From the NCBI GenBank assembly GCA_018241025.1, contig JAFEEQ010000015.1:1-64000 (forward strand): a stretch of DNA of 64,000 bases, read 5' to 3'. The translations under genes were made by a program, and so were the position numbers. Under the pieces are notes generated by a model. That model made no database searches, was not told the origin of the DNA, and saw nothing but the letters and a program-made list of their open reading frames with translations. Position 1 is the first letter of the stretch. The number at the start of each line of letters is the position of its first letter. This DNA comes from Pseudomonadota bacterium. GTDB lineage: Bacteria; Pseudomonadota; Alphaproteobacteria; Micropepsales; Micropepsaceae. Positions 45,129 through 56,122 of this stretch are shown here, piece by piece.

Positions 45129-46304
45129 ATGATCTCCAAGGACTATGCTTCGCTTGACCATCATCTCGGCGAGACCGCTGATGCCATCCGCGAGACGGTG
45201 AGTGCCTTCGCCGCCGACAAAATCGCGCCTATCGCCGACGAGATCGACAAGACAAACACCTTCCCGCGCCAGCTCTGGCCGCAAATGGGCGAACTCGGCC
45301 TGCACGGCATCACGGTCGATGAGGAATTCGGCGGCCTGGGCCTCGGCTATCTCGAGCACGTCGTGGCGATGGAAGAGGTCAGCCGCGCTTCGGCCTCCGT
45401 CGGCCTGTCCTACGGCGCGCATTCGAATCTCTGCGTCAACCAGATCCGGCGCAACGGTACTCCCGCACAAAAGCGGAAATATCTCCCCAAGCTGATCTCG
45501 GGCGAGCACGTCGGCAGCCTCGCCATGAGCGAGGCCGGTTCCGGTTCCGATGTCGTCTCGATGAAGCTCAAGGCCGAGAAGAAGGGCGACCGCTATGTCC
45601 TCAACGGCACCAAGATGTGGATCACCAATGCGCCCAACGCCGACACACTGGTGATTTACGCCAAGACCGATCCCGCGGCAGGTCCGCGCGGCATCACCGC
45701 CTACCTGGTCGAGAAAGGCTTCAAGGGTTTCAAGGTCGCGCAAAAGCTCGACAAGCTCGGCATGCGCGGCAGCGACACCGCCGAGCTCGTCTTCGAGGAT
45801 TGCGAAGTTCCCGAAGAGAACGTGATGGGCGGCGTCGGCAGGGGCGTAAACGTGCTGATGAGCGGCCTCGATTACGAGCGCGCAGTGCTAAGCGCCGGTT
45901 CGCTCGGCATCATGCAGGCCTGCATGGACGTCGTCGTGCCTTACGTGCACGAGCGCAAGCAGTTCGGCGAGAGCATCGGCAGCTTCCAGCTCATGCAGGG
46001 CAAGCTCGCCGACATGTATGTCGGCCTCTCCGCCGCGCGCTCCTATGTCTACGCCGTCGCCCGTGCCTGCGACCGCGGCCTCACCACCCGCAAGGACGCC
46101 GCCGGCGCGATCCTGTATGCGGCAGAGAAGGGCACCTGGATGGCGTTGCAGGCGATCCAGTGCCTCGGCGGCAACGGCTACATCAACGATTATTCGACCG
46201 GCCGCCTCCTGCGCGACGCCAAGCTCTACGAGATCGGCGCCGGCACCAGCGAAATTCGCCGCTGGCTGATTGGGCGGGAATTGTTCGAGGAGAGCGGGAA
46301 TTAA
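45129..46304 (+). CDS. Isovaleryl-CoA dehydrogenase
   Basis: 391 residues, acyl-CoA dehydrogenase fold. It oxidises isovaleryl-CoA to 3-methylcrotonyl-CoA, the third step of leucine breakdown, passing electrons to ETF. FAD-binding motifs ([29 protein letters not shown]) and [35 protein letters not shown] are present. Glu250 in [11 protein letters not shown] sits where IVD has its catalytic base, unlike most acyl-CoA dehydrogenases. It shares four bases at its stop with the convergent gene. Confidence 0.93.
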   Translation: MISKDYASLDHHLGETADAIRETVSAFAADKIAPIADEIDKTNTFPRQLWPQMGELGLHGITVDEEFGGLGLGYLEHVVAMEEVSRASASVGLSYGAHSNLCVNQIRRNGTPAQKRKYLPKLISGEHVGSLAMSEAGSGSDVVSMKLKAEKKGDRYVLNGTKMWITNAPNADTLVIYAKTDPAAGPRGITAYLVEKGFKGFKVAQKLDKLGMRGSDTAELVFEDCEVPEENVMGGVGRGVNVLMSGLDYERAVLSAGSLGIMQACMDVVVPYVHERKQFGESIGSFQLMQGKLADMYVGLSAARSYVYAVARACDRGLTTRKDAAGAILYAAEKGTWMALQAIQCLGGNGYINDYSTGRLLRDAKLYEIGAGTSEIRRWLIGRELFEESGN

Positions 46305-47089
46305 TTCAACAGCCCCGCATTGATCCGCAGCAAGTCGAGTTTGCTGATATACCCGACCGGCTTCAGCTTGCTGTGCAGGATCAGTCCGGTGAGCTTCTCG
46401 TTCGCCCAGATCCGCGCCTGCGCGTCCATGGCATAGCCGGTCTCGTCGAAGGTATCTTCCGCCGTCGCGCCGCCCAGCTCGCGCAGGATCGCGCTCTCCT
46501 GCGGGTTCATCAGCAGCTTGACGATGTACTTGTCGATCGCGTCCATCGCCTTGTCGCCGGTGAATTCTTTCAGCGCCCGTTTGCCCGGGATGTAGCCGAC
46601 GAATTCGTCCTTGTCGTTCATCAGCAGCACATGCTCGAGATTGAACGGCTTCAGGAGCGCGAAAAGCTGTTGCAGCGTGATCGTCGCGAAGGGCTTCTTC
46701 ACGCCGCCCCGGATCGTAAGCGCGATCGCCTTGGTCATCTTGTCCGGCGGCGCCTTAAAGGCATCGCCGAAGCGCACCAGCATTTCGCCGACCGCCATCT
46801 CGGGCTTGGCCGTGATCTGCAGCATCTCGGGCGCGCGGAAGTAGAAGACGAACTCCTTGGCCGGGTCTTCGTTCAGCACCAGCGCGGCGCGCACCGGGCG
46901 GAAAGCCGGCCGGTCCATCGCCACCAGCGAGAACACCGCCACCGCCCCGGCGAACACCAGCGACGCGGTCCCACCGATGATCCATTCGGGCCTCAGCGCG
47001 ATGCCGTAATAGAGCAGGGCGCCGTAGGCGGCGGCCATGACAAGCCCCGCACCCAAGCCGATGGCGACTGCAAGCAGCCGTTTCTTCAT
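46301..47089 (-). CDS. Membrane-anchored CBS-like domain protein
   Basis: 262 residues. Two N-terminal helices (5-30, 38-60) anchor it, leaving a soluble part with two CBS-like segments ([21 protein letters not shown] and [20 protein letters not shown]). CBS pairs bind adenosyl compounds and regulate partner proteins. The ATG at 47089 has AGGGG ahead; a GTG four codons upstream is less likely. The stop overlaps that of the dehydrogenase by 4 nt. Confidence 0.72.
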   Translation of the reverse strand: MKKRLLAVAIGLGAGLVMAAAYGALLYYGIALRPEWIIGGTASLVFAGAVAVFSLVAMDRPAFRPVRAALVLNEDPAKEFVFYFRAPEMLQITAKPEMAVGEMLVRFGDAFKAPPDKMTKAIALTIRGGVKKPFATITLQQLFALLKPFNLEHVLLMNDKDEFVGYIPGKRALKEFTGDKAMDAIDKYIVKLLMNPQESAILRELGGATAEDTFDETGYAMDAQARIWANEKLTGLILHSKLKPVGYISKLDLLRINAGLLN

Positions 47090-47212
47090 AGCCCCTATCA
47101 CCCCGCGGGCCGCTGGTGCGGACCCTTCATTCGATGATAACTCAGGGCCGAACCGCGGTCATCGCCTTTGTGCCATTGCGAGACGGCGGGTTAACCAAGG
47201 GATTTCAAGACC

Positions 47213-48388
47213 ATGACCGAAGTCGTCATTCTCGCAGGCGCCCGCACCCCGATGGGCAGCTTCCAGGGCGAGCTCGCCCCCAAGACCGCGCCGGAGCTCG
47301 GCGCCGCCGCCATCGGCGAGGCCGTGAAGCGGGCAGGGGTCGCCGCCGCCGACATCGACGAGACGGTGATGGGCTGCGTCCTGCCCCACGGCCTCGGCCA
47401 GGCGCCCGCACGCCAGGCTGCGGTCTACGCCGGAGTGCCCTTCGAAGTTCCGGCGACGACCATCAACAAGATGTGCGGCTCCGGCATGAAGGCGGTGATG
47501 ATGGTCGCCGACCAGATCGGTGCCGGCCGCGCGAACATCGCCATCGCCGGCGGCATGGAGAGCATGACCAACGCGCCCTACCTCCTGCCCAAGGCCCGCG
47601 GCGGCATGCGCCTCGGCCATGGCGAGGTGAAGGATTCGATGTTCCTCGACGGCCTCGAAGACGCCTATGAACACCGCCTCATGGGCACCTATGCCGAAGA
47701 CGCCGCGCGCCACTATCAGTTCACCCGCGCCGAGCAAGACGCCTACGCTACCGAGTCGCTCAATCGCGCCAAGAAGGCGCAGGACAGCGGTGCCTTCGAA
47801 AGCGAGATCGTCGCCGTGAAGGTCGCGTCGCGCAGCGGCGAAGCCATGGTCGCGCTCGACGAACAGCCCAAGACTGCGAACCCTGCGAAAATCCCGACGC
47901 TCAAGCCCGCCTTCGCCAAGGACGGCACGGTGACGGCCGCGAACTCCTCTTCGATCAGCGACGGCGCCGCCGCGCTCATCGTCGCCAGCGCCGAGGAAGC
48001 GAAGAAGCGCGGTCTCAAACCCATCGCCCGCATCGTCGCCCAGGCGAGCAACGCCGAAGAGCCGCGCTGGTTCACCCGCGCTCCCGTCGGCGCGATCCAG
48101 AAGGTGCTGAAGGCCGCCGGCTGGTCGAAGGACGATGTCGATCTCTACGAGATCAACGAAGCCTTCGCCGTGGTCGCGATGATCGCGATGCGCGATCTCG
48201 GCCTGCCGCACGACAAGGTCAACGTGAACGGCGGCGCTTGCGCCCTCGGCCACCCCATCGGCGCCAGCGGCGCCCGCATCATCGTCACGCTGCTCAACGC
48301 GCTCGAAAAGCGCGGCAAGACCAAAGGCATCGCGGCGCTGTGCATCGGCGGCGGCGAAGCGACGGCCGTGGCGGTGGAGCGGCTGTGA
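47213..48388 (+). CDS. Acetyl-CoA C-acetyltransferase (thiolase)
   Basis: 391 residues. The nucleophile is Cys88 ([10 protein letters not shown]); His347 ([10 protein letters not shown]) and Cys377 (LCIGGGEA) complete the active site. It could cleave acetoacetyl-CoA from leucine degradation or condense acetyl-CoA for PHB. It lies between the dehydrogenase and carboxylase genes of the leucine cluster. A palindromic repeat follows 14 nt after its stop. Confidence 0.93.
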   Translation: MTEVVILAGARTPMGSFQGELAPKTAPELGAAAIGEAVKRAGVAAADIDETVMGCVLPHGLGQAPARQAAVYAGVPFEVPATTINKMCGSGMKAVMMVADQIGAGRANIAIAGGMESMTNAPYLLPKARGGMRLGHGEVKDSMFLDGLEDAYEHRLMGTYAEDAARHYQFTRAEQDAYATESLNRAKKAQDSGAFESEIVAVKVASRSGEAMVALDEQPKTANPAKIPTLKPAFAKDGTVTAANSSSISDGAAALIVASAEEAKKRGLKPIARIVAQASNAEEPRWFTRAPVGAIQKVLKAAGWSKDDVDLYEINEAFAVVAMIAMRDLGLPHDKVNVNGGACALGHPIGASGARIIVTLLNALEKRGKTKGIAALCIGGGEATAVAVERL

Positions 48389-48402
48389 GCGCGCTTCTCT
48401 TC

Positions 48403-48513
48403 TCACCTCCCCATCGTGGGGAGGTCGAAATGCGAAGCATTTCGGGTGGGGGAGACACGTCCCCACCCGCCGCTCGCTCTGCTCGCGCCGACCTCCCCAC
48501 GATGGGGAGGTGA
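48403..48513. repeat. Structured palindromic repeat, copy A (supplies the mccB ribosome binding site)
   Basis: Perfect 25-nt inverted arms at 48403-48427 and 48489-48513. Each arm is itself a hairpin (ACCTCCCCA-TCG-TGGGGAGGT). Between them lie AAATGC-GAA-GCATTT and a core homologous, on the minus strand, to copy B (50860-50979). The right arm ends GGGGAGGTGA, and its GGAGG lies 5 nt from the carboxylase ATG. Confidence 0.92.
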
Positions 48514-48515
48514 TT

Positions 48516-50111
<1,596 letters not shown>

Positions 50112-50113
50112 CG

Positions 50114-50524
50114 ATGCTTCGCCTGCTCCTTGTTCGGCTTCAATCGATAAAGACGCTCTATCTCCCGCTTTATGGTGTGATCCTCGCAATCATTGTCCGA
50201 TTGACGGCATCGCTCATTCTGTGGCCGTTCGTGCACCAGTCATTCAGTATCGCCGTTTGCTTCGTTGTCGTGCCGTTCATGGCGGCCGTTGGACTTGGCG
50301 CAGACTTGGCCGGGGCGAGTTTCTCGAGACTTATCTGCCTCGCTATTCCTGTGGATTTTTGTTGCGGCGTTTTTGCCGGAGCGTTTTTCTACATCACCGC
50401 TAATCGCCGTTTTGGGCCGCCTTCACCCGAAACATTGATCGAGATTGGCGGCATCGTGGCCGCAATTGCGATCTGCCTAAGCGCGTTGTGCTGGTATGAG
50501 TTGCGTCGTGAGTTACGAAAGTAA
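50114..50524 (+). CDS. Hypothetical membrane protein
   Basis: 136 residues with four predicted helices (about 18-40, 44-65, 73-95, 108-128). No family is recognised. It starts 2 nt after the carboxylase stop. Codon use has more A/T at third positions than the neighbours, which hints at recent acquisition or weak selection. Confidence 0.6.
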   Translation: MLRLLLVRLQSIKTLYLPLYGVILAIIVRLTASLILWPFVHQSFSIAVCFVVVPFMAAVGLGADLAGASFSRLICLAIPVDFCCGVFAGAFFYITANRRFGPPSPETLIEIGGIVAAIAICLSALCWYELRRELRK

Positions 50525-50559
50525 TCCCGCCTCGGTAAGAACAATCGGGTATAGGCTCC

Positions 50560-50859
50560 ATGATCATCGTCACTGGCCACGTCATCGCCTCTGAAGCCAG
50601 CCGCGCCGAGATGCTCCGCATCGCCCTCGAACACGTCCACCGCTCGCGCGCCGAGCCCGGCTGCGTCGAGCATGGCGTCTATGTCGATGCCGAGAACCCG
50701 CTGAAGCTCCACTTCTTCGAGCGCTGGGTCGATCTCGATGCCATCCGCGCCCATTTCGCCGTCCCGGAGTCGCGCGCCTTCGCCAAACAGCTCCGCGCCC
50801 TCGCCGCCGATCCCGGCAAGATGTATGTCTACGAAGCCGATCTGGCGAAGCTCGAATAA
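50560..50859 (+). CDS. Antibiotic biosynthesis monooxygenase (ABM) domain protein
   Basis: 99 residues. The dimeric alpha+beta barrel family signature (EPGCVEHGVYVDAENPLKLHFFERWVDLDAIRAHFAVPESRAF) is clear. YgiN-type quinol monooxygenases are the nearest model; the substrate is unknown. Its stop touches the left arm of the palindromic repeat that follows. Confidence 0.85.
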   Translation: MIIVTGHVIASEASRAEMLRIALEHVHRSRAEPGCVEHGVYVDAENPLKLHFFERWVDLDAIRAHFAVPESRAFAKQLRALAADPGKMYVYEADLAKLE

Positions 50860-50979
50860 CCTCTCCCGCTTGCGGGAGAGGTCGGCGAGCACAGCGAGCC
50901 GGCGCGTCGTCCGGCGCCGACCCCCTCACCCGAAAAATCGCTGCGCGATTTTGTCGACCTCTCCCGCAAGCGGGAGAGG
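50860..50979. repeat. Structured palindromic repeat, copy B
   Basis: 25-nt perfect inverted arms at 50860-50884 and 50955-50979. Each arm is a 10-bp hairpin (CCTCTCCCGC-TT-GCGGGAGAGG). The core has GCGAGCACAGCGAGC, ACCCCCTCACCCGAAA and an inner hairpin AAAATCGC-TGC-GCGATTTT. Same architecture as copy A in the opposite orientation, with different stem sequences. It separates the ABM gene from the acetyltransferase. Confidence 0.92.
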
Positions 50980-50992
50980 TAAGCTGGTGCCC

Positions 50993-51466
50993 ATGGCTCT
51001 TCGCAATGCTACCTGGTCCGACTGGCCGACGATCGTCGCGCTCAACGACGCGTCTGTCGAACACACCAGCCCGATGGACGAAGACCGCCTCGGCCTCTAT
51101 GCGTCGCAGGCGTGCTATCTGCGGGTGATCGTCGAGCGTGGCGAGGTGCTCGCCTTCCTGCTCGCGTTTCGCAAGGGCTCAGCCTATCGCGGCGCCGTCT
51201 TCCAGGCGCTGCAATCCCGCGCCGGCGATTTCATCTATGTCGACCGTGTCGTGACCGATGCACGCGCCCGCGGCCGTGGCATGGCATCCGAGTTGTATGA
51301 TGACCTCGCCGCCGCCGCCCGCGCCGCGCAAATCCCCGCGCTTCTCTGCGAGGCTTATGCCACCAACGACACCTCGCTCCGCTTCCACGCCAGGCGTGGT
51401 TTCCGTGAATTCGGCCGCATGGAATCCCATGGCCAGTCGGTCATCCTGATGGAATGGCGGCTTTAG
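50993..51466 (+). CDS. GNAT-family N-acetyltransferase
   Basis: 157 residues. Acetyl-CoA-binding motif A is IYVDRVVTDARARGRGMASELYDDL (about 80-104), followed by LCEAYATNDTSLRFHARRGFREFGR typical of GNAT motif B. Substrate unknown. ATG 50993 lies 13 nt after the palindromic repeat. The stop is 1 nt from that of the convergent CPBP gene. Confidence 0.88.
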   Translation: MALRNATWSDWPTIVALNDASVEHTSPMDEDRLGLYASQACYLRVIVERGEVLAFLLAFRKGSAYRGAVFQALQSRAGDFIYVDRVVTDARARGRGMASELYDDLAAAARAAQIPALLCEAYATNDTSLRFHARRGFREFGRMESHGQSVILMEWRL

Positions 51467-51467
51467 C

Positions 51468-52106
51468 TCAGGCCCGCAACAGCAGGCCCACGCCGTCGAC
51501 CAGCCAGTGCGCGACGATGTTGCTGCCGAGATCGCGCCGCCAGAGATAGAGCATGGTGAGCACCAGCCCCGCCGCGCCCGCAATGATGATCTGTGTCCAG
51601 CCCCAGAAGGTGATGTGCGCATAGGCGAAAACGGCGAGCGTGATCGCGCCGGCAAGCCAGCGGCTGCCGGTCAGCTCGGCGAGCCGTTCGATGCCGTAGC
51701 CGCGGAACAGGATTTCTTCGACGAAGGCTGCGCGGGTCACCATCGCGAGCTTCAGCCCGAACGGCATCGCACCGAGTTTGTGCACGGCGGCCGCGTTGTA
51801 CTGGATGTGGAGCTTGGCAAAGACGAACTGGAGCAGCAGCCCCATGCCGATCACCACGACGACGGCCGCGCCGGCGCCGCTCGCGAAGGTGCGCCAGGTC
51901 GGCCGCCTGAACCCGATCGAGCCGAGCGTCCGCCGCTCCACCACGAGCACATAGCCGAGCACGACAAGCGCCAGGATCCACCAGCAGATCTCGGCGGCCA
52001 CCGCATGCGGGACGCCCGCGATCGCCGGTGCGAATCGGCTGGGTCCGACCAGCGGCATGCCGAGCGCCAGCAGCAGACCAATGATGGTGATGATGCGCCG
52101 TGTCAT
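51468..52106 (-). CDS. CPBP-family intramembrane protease
   Basis: 212 residues, about six helices. The CPBP/Abi catalytic motifs are present: EEILFRGY (130-137, with Glu130, Glu131 and Arg135), YAHITFW (His164) and AHWLVD (His200). Such proteins resemble CAAX prenyl proteases; bacterial roles include bacteriocin immunity. ATG 52106 is the most likely start; in-frame ATGs further upstream are possible. Confidence 0.88.
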   Translation of the reverse strand: MTRRIITIIGLLLALGMPLVGPSRFAPAIAGVPHAVAAEICWWILALVVLGYVLVVERRTLGSIGFRRPTWRTFASGAGAAVVVVIGMGLLLQFVFAKLHIQYNAAAVHKLGAMPFGLKLAMVTRAAFVEEILFRGYGIERLAELTGSRWLAGAITLAVFAYAHITFWGWTQIIIAGAAGLVLTMLYLWRRDLGSNIVAHWLVDGVGLLLRA

Positions 52107-52232
52107 GGCCGCCCCAAATTCGCTCGCGCCAACTATGCTGAGCGATAGGCCCGCTGTCATATCGCCGTCGGGAGCCATGTGCGAAGTTCCGCGTTGTTCC
52201 CTTGGGAACGGTTAACGGATGGGACCCGAGCC

Positions 52233-52574
52233 ATGGATCAGATCGAGCATTTCCTCAATGTTATCTGGCACTTCCTTCGTGAAGGCTTCGACCATGTAAA
52301 CGCGGTCGAGGGCCTCGTCATTGCCCTTGTCGCCGCCATCATCGCGCCGGCCTGGGATCGGATCTGGGCCGTGGCCCTGGGCGCGACCGTGGTCCACCTC
52401 GTCGCCGACGTGCTGATTCCCGTGGTCGCGAACCACGCCAGCCTGCGCCTGCCGCCACTGATGGACCTTTCCTATTGGAAGGAAGCCCTCGCGCTTTACG
52501 TGGGCTATCTCATCGTCATCGGCGTGCTGATGGCGATCAAGCGGATGTTCCTGTCGCCCGCCCACGCGCATTGA
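52233..52574 (+). CDS. Small membrane protein, unknown function
   Basis: 113 residues with two to three helices (about 24-45, 44-63, 85-104). WDRIWAVALGATVVHLVADVLIPVV gives no certain family. The ATG at 52233 follows GGGACCCGAGCC; the frame is open upstream to 52179. It is 73 nt before the mccA gene. Confidence 0.6.
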   Translation: MDQIEHFLNVIWHFLREGFDHVNAVEGLVIALVAAIIAPAWDRIWAVALGATVVHLVADVLIPVVANHASLRLPPLMDLSYWKEALALYVGYLIVIGVLMAIKRMFLSPAHAH

Positions 52575-52647
52575 AGCCATGCCGGAAATCTGGACTCTGC
52601 CGCCGCTTTTTCTGGCATAACGCGGCGGCAAAGTTCACCCGTCCGGC

Positions 52648-54540
52648 ATGTTCAAAACCCTCCTGATTGCCAATCGCGGCGAGATCGCCTGCCGCGTCAT
52701 CCGCACCGCGCGGCGCCTCGGCATCGCGACCGTCGCGGTCTATTCCGACGCCGACGCCCACGCGCTCCATGTCACGAGTGCCGACCGCGCCGTGCGCATC
52801 GGCCCCGCCGCGGCGCGTGACTCCTATCTGCGCATCGACGCCATCCTCGCCGCCGCGAAAGAGACCGGCGCCGACGCCATCCATCCCGGCTACGGCTTCT
52901 TGTCGGAAAATGCCGAGTTCGCCGAAGCTTGCGCCGCCGCCGGCATCGTCTTCGTCGGTCCGCCGCCCTCCGCGATCCGCGCAATGGGTCTCAAGGATCG
53001 CGCCAAGGCGCTTATGCAGAAAGCGGGCGTCCCCACCGTCCCCGGCTATCACGGAGAAGACCAGGGCCACGCCCATCTGAAGCGCGAAGCCGGCCGCATC
53101 GGCTATCCGGTCCTCATCAAGGCCGTCGCCGGCGGCGGCGGCAAAGGCATGCGCAAGGTCGACCGTGCGGAGGATTTCGAAGCCGCGCTCGAAGGCGCCC
53201 AGCGCGAAGCCCAGAACGCCTTCGCCAACGCCGCCGTGCTGATCGAGAAATACGTCTCCCGCCCGCGCCACATCGAAGTCCAGGTCTTCGCCGACAATCA
53301 CGGCAACGCGGTCTATCTGTTCGAACGCGACTGCTCGCTCCAGCGCCGCCATCAAAAAGTGATCGAAGAAGCCCCCGCGCCCGGCATGAGCGCCGCGATG
53401 CGCGCCGCCATCGGCGAAGCCGCGGTGAAGGCTGCCAAGGCGGTGAACTACTCGGGCGCCGGCACCATCGAATTCATCGCCGACGCGTCCGAGGGGCTGC
53501 GACCCGACCGCATCTGGTTCATGGAGATGAACACCCGTCTCCAGGTCGAACACCCCGTCACCGAAGAAATCACCGGCACCGATCTCGTAGAATGGCAGCT
53601 TCGCGTCGCTGCCGGCGAGACACTGCCGAAAACGCAAGACCATCTCGGCATTTCCGGCCACGCCGTCGAGGTTCGTCTGTATGCGGAGGACCCGGACTCG
53701 GGTTTCCTGCCCTCCATCGGCACGCTCGAATGCCTGCGCTTCGGCGAAGGCGTCCGCATCGAGACCGGCGTGCGCGAAGACGACACCGTGACGCCTTACT
53801 ACGATCCGATGATCGCGAAGGTCATCGCCCACGCCCCGACCCGCGAAGAAGCCGCCACCCGCCTCGCCGATGCACTGGCGAAGACCTATGTCGCGGGGGC
53901 GAAGACCAACAACGCTTTCCTCATCCGCGCCCTGCGCCACCCCGCCTTCCTCGGCGGCGACATCGACACCGGCTTCATCGCCCGCCACGAGACCGACCTC
54001 ATCCCGCACGCCCCCGTGCCCGAAGACGTCTACGCCATGGCCGCCGGCGTCCTCGCCCGCAGGACCGCGCCGCACCAGGACGAGCCCTGGGACATCTATG
54101 ACGGCTTCCGCAACAGCGGCCGCGCCGCGCAATTCGTCGATTTCCTAGTCGACGGCAAGCGCAAATCCGTCGCGCTTCCCGGTACGCCGCTCAATTTCGA
54201 CACCGACGCGCTCCGCCTCGCCAACGGTGATATCGCGGTGATGGAGGGCGGCGAGACCTTCATCCTCCATCCCTACGATCCGTTCGAGGCCGCCGATGCC
54301 GCCGGCACCGCATCCGACCGCGTCGTCACGCCGATGCCCGGCAAGATCATTCAGATTCACGTAAAGCCCGGCGACGCCGTCGCCAAAGGCACACCGCTCG
54401 CGGTGCTCGAAGCGATGAAGATGGAGCACACGCTCGTCGCTCCTGCCGACGTGCTGATCGCCTCTGTCGAGGTCTCCCCCGGCGATCAGGTCCCGGACGG
54501 CACCGTCGTCGCCCGCTTCGACGCACCGAAAGCCGCATGA
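52648..54540 (+). CDS. mccA: Methylcrotonyl-CoA carboxylase alpha chain (biotin-containing)
   Basis: 630 residues. Biotin carboxylase domain 1-450 (FKTLLIANRGEIACRVIRTARRLG; KAVAGGGGKGMRKV; MEMNTRLQVEHPVTEE), and a biotinyl domain at the end with EAMKMEH, where Lys591 is biotinylated. It is shorter than the propionyl-CoA carboxylase alpha of this window, and its position in the leucine cluster supports the MCC assignment. Its last 4 nt overlap the DUF1489 gene (ATGA). Confidence 0.91.
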   Translation: MFKTLLIANRGEIACRVIRTARRLGIATVAVYSDADAHALHVTSADRAVRIGPAAARDSYLRIDAILAAAKETGADAIHPGYGFLSENAEFAEACAAAGIVFVGPPPSAIRAMGLKDRAKALMQKAGVPTVPGYHGEDQGHAHLKREAGRIGYPVLIKAVAGGGGKGMRKVDRAEDFEAALEGAQREAQNAFANAAVLIEKYVSRPRHIEVQVFADNHGNAVYLFERDCSLQRRHQKVIEEAPAPGMSAAMRAAIGEAAVKAAKAVNYSGAGTIEFIADASEGLRPDRIWFMEMNTRLQVEHPVTEEITGTDLVEWQLRVAAGETLPKTQDHLGISGHAVEVRLYAEDPDSGFLPSIGTLECLRFGEGVRIETGVREDDTVTPYYDPMIAKVIAHAPTREEAATRLADALAKTYVAGAKTNNAFLIRALRHPAFLGGDIDTGFIARHETDLIPHAPVPEDVYAMAAGVLARRTAPHQDEPWDIYDGFRNSGRAAQFVDFLVDGKRKSVALPGTPLNFDTDALRLANGDIAVMEGGETFILHPYDPFEAADAAGTASDRVVTPMPGKIIQIHVKPGDAVAKGTPLAVLEAMKMEHTLVAPADVLIASVEVSPGDQVPDGTVVARFDAPKAA

Positions 54541-54971
54541 CGCTTCACATCATCAAGCTCTGCGTCGGCGTCGACAGCGTCGAAGACCTCGCCCAATGGC
54601 AGGCCGGCCGCATCCGCGACCAGAAGAAGCGCAAGGTGAAAAAGCCCGAGCTGATGCACGTCACCCGCATGATGCCCAAGCGCAAGGACGAGGTGCTGGA
54701 CGGCGGTTCGCTCTACTGGGTGATCAAGGGCCAGATCGCGGTACGTCAGAAGCTGCTCGACATCCGCGACGTCACCAAGGGCGGCCGCCCCGCCTGCGGC
54801 CTCGTCTACGAACCGAAACTCGTCCCCGTCCAGCGCCGCGCGCACAGGGCGTTCCAGGGCTGGCGCTATCTCGACCCCAAAGACGCCCCGCCGGATGCAA
54901 GAGGCACGAAAGGCCTCGAAGCTTTGCCCGAGAAATTGCAACGCGAGTTGGTAGAACTGGGTCTCCTCTGA
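54537..54971 (+). CDS. DUF1489 family protein
   Basis: 144 residues. The alphaproteobacterial DUF1489 pattern is clear: LHIIKLCVGVDSVEDLAQWQ, HVTRMMPKRKDEVLDGGSLYWVIKG, RQKLLDIR, HRAFQGWRYL. The function is unknown; the family is compact and cytosolic. It is translated with the methylcrotonyl-CoA carboxylase alpha gene through an ATGA overlap. Confidence 0.88.
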   Translation: MTLHIIKLCVGVDSVEDLAQWQAGRIRDQKKRKVKKPELMHVTRMMPKRKDEVLDGGSLYWVIKGQIAVRQKLLDIRDVTKGGRPACGLVYEPKLVPVQRRAHRAFQGWRYLDPKDAPPDARGTKGLEALPEKLQRELVELGLL

Positions 54972-55117
54972 TCACCCACCCGCCATGGCCTGGCCCTCTT
55001 ATGCTGTCGCTAAGAGGCCCGGTCATCCTTGATCTCGCTGTGTGCAATCGCAGAGCTTGCTCTGCGACGCGCACCTCATTCAGCCGAGTATTGCCCGCGC
55101 AGCGGGCAGCATATTTT

Positions 55118-55178
55118 CACGCGGAGGCGCGGAGACGCGGAGGTTTAGCTCGACTCCGCGTCTCCGCGCCTCCGCGTG
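55118..55178. repeat. Perfect long hairpin between DUF1489 and panC genes
   Basis: 25-nt arms (55118-55142, 55154-55178) around an 11-nt loop. The arm is built of GCGGAG repeats with period 8. It lies in the 235-nt gap between convergent genes, which also contains CGCAGAGC-TT-GCTCTGCG and other stems. There is no T-run, but it could end or stabilise both transcripts. Confidence 0.88.
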
Positions 55179-55206
55179 AGTCAATTGGCGCTGCGCGCCG
55201 ACTTGG

Positions 55207-56055
55207 CTACACCGTCATATTATCGATCAACCGCGTCCCACCGATCTTTGCCGCAGCCAATATCCGCGCTGGGCGTTCGACGGCCCGGATATGCGCCAGC
55301 GTCTCCGCATCGCGTACCGCAACATAATCGACCTTCTCGAACCCCGCCTCGCGCAGATCGGTGCTCGCGAAGGCTTCGACTTCGGCAATAGGATCGCCAT
55401 GCTTCAGCCGCGCGATCGCATCCTTCAGCACCAGGTTGAGCCGCCCGGCGACCGCCCGTTCGTCCGCCGAGAGATACGCATTGCGCGACGACATCGCGAG
55501 ACCGTCCGGCTCGCGCACGATCGGCGCGCCGAGAACCTCGATCGGCAGTCCAAGGTCCACCGTCATCCGGCGGATCACGGCGAGCTGCTGATAGTCCTTC
55601 TCGCCGAAGACCGCGACATCGGGCAGGGCGGCGATCAACAGCTTGGACACCACCGTCGCCACACCGCCGAAGAAGTGCGGCCGGAACGCATCCTCCAGCC
55701 CTGCTAGCGCTGGTCCGCCGACGGTCAGCGCCGTCGCGAATCCCTCCGGGTACATCTCAGCCCGTTCCGGCGCGAAGATCAGATCGAGCCCCACCGTCGC
55801 CAGCTTGGCGGCATCGCCGGAAAGGTCGCGCGGATAGCGGTCGAAATCTTCGTGCGGCGCGAACTGCGTCGGGTTCACGAAAATGCTCGCGAGCGTCTTC
55901 TGGCAATGGCTTTGTATCCCGCGCACCAGCGACAGGTGCCCATCATGCAGCGCGCCCATGGTCGGTACCAGGCCGATGCGTGCGCCGTCCTTGCGCCAGC
56001 CGTCAAGCGCGGCGCGCAGCTCTGCAATGCTTGTGACTATTCGTGGCGTGTTCAT
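55207..56055 (-). CDS. panC: Pantoate-beta-alanine ligase (pantothenate synthetase)
   Basis: 282 residues. It joins pantoate and beta-alanine using ATP. The nucleotidyl transferase motifs VPTMGALHDGHLSLV (about 29-43, HIGH-like) and FGEKDYQQLAVIRRM, together with SSRNAYLS (KMSKS-like region), are complete. The divergent putA starts 67 nt away. Confidence 0.96.
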   Translation of the reverse strand: MNTPRIVTSIAELRAALDGWRKDGARIGLVPTMGALHDGHLSLVRGIQSHCQKTLASIFVNPTQFAPHEDFDRYPRDLSGDAAKLATVGLDLIFAPERAEMYPEGFATALTVGGPALAGLEDAFRPHFFGGVATVVSKLLIAALPDVAVFGEKDYQQLAVIRRMTVDLGLPIEVLGAPIVREPDGLAMSSRNAYLSADERAVAGRLNLVLKDAIARLKHGDPIAEVEAFASTDLREAGFEKVDYVAVRDAETLAHIRAVERPARILAAAKIGGTRLIDNMTV

Positions 56056-56122
56056 GCGCCGAACATAGCGCGCCCCGGCGCGGCCGGGCTAGAATGCGCC
56101 GCCGCTCCCAACCGACGCACCC

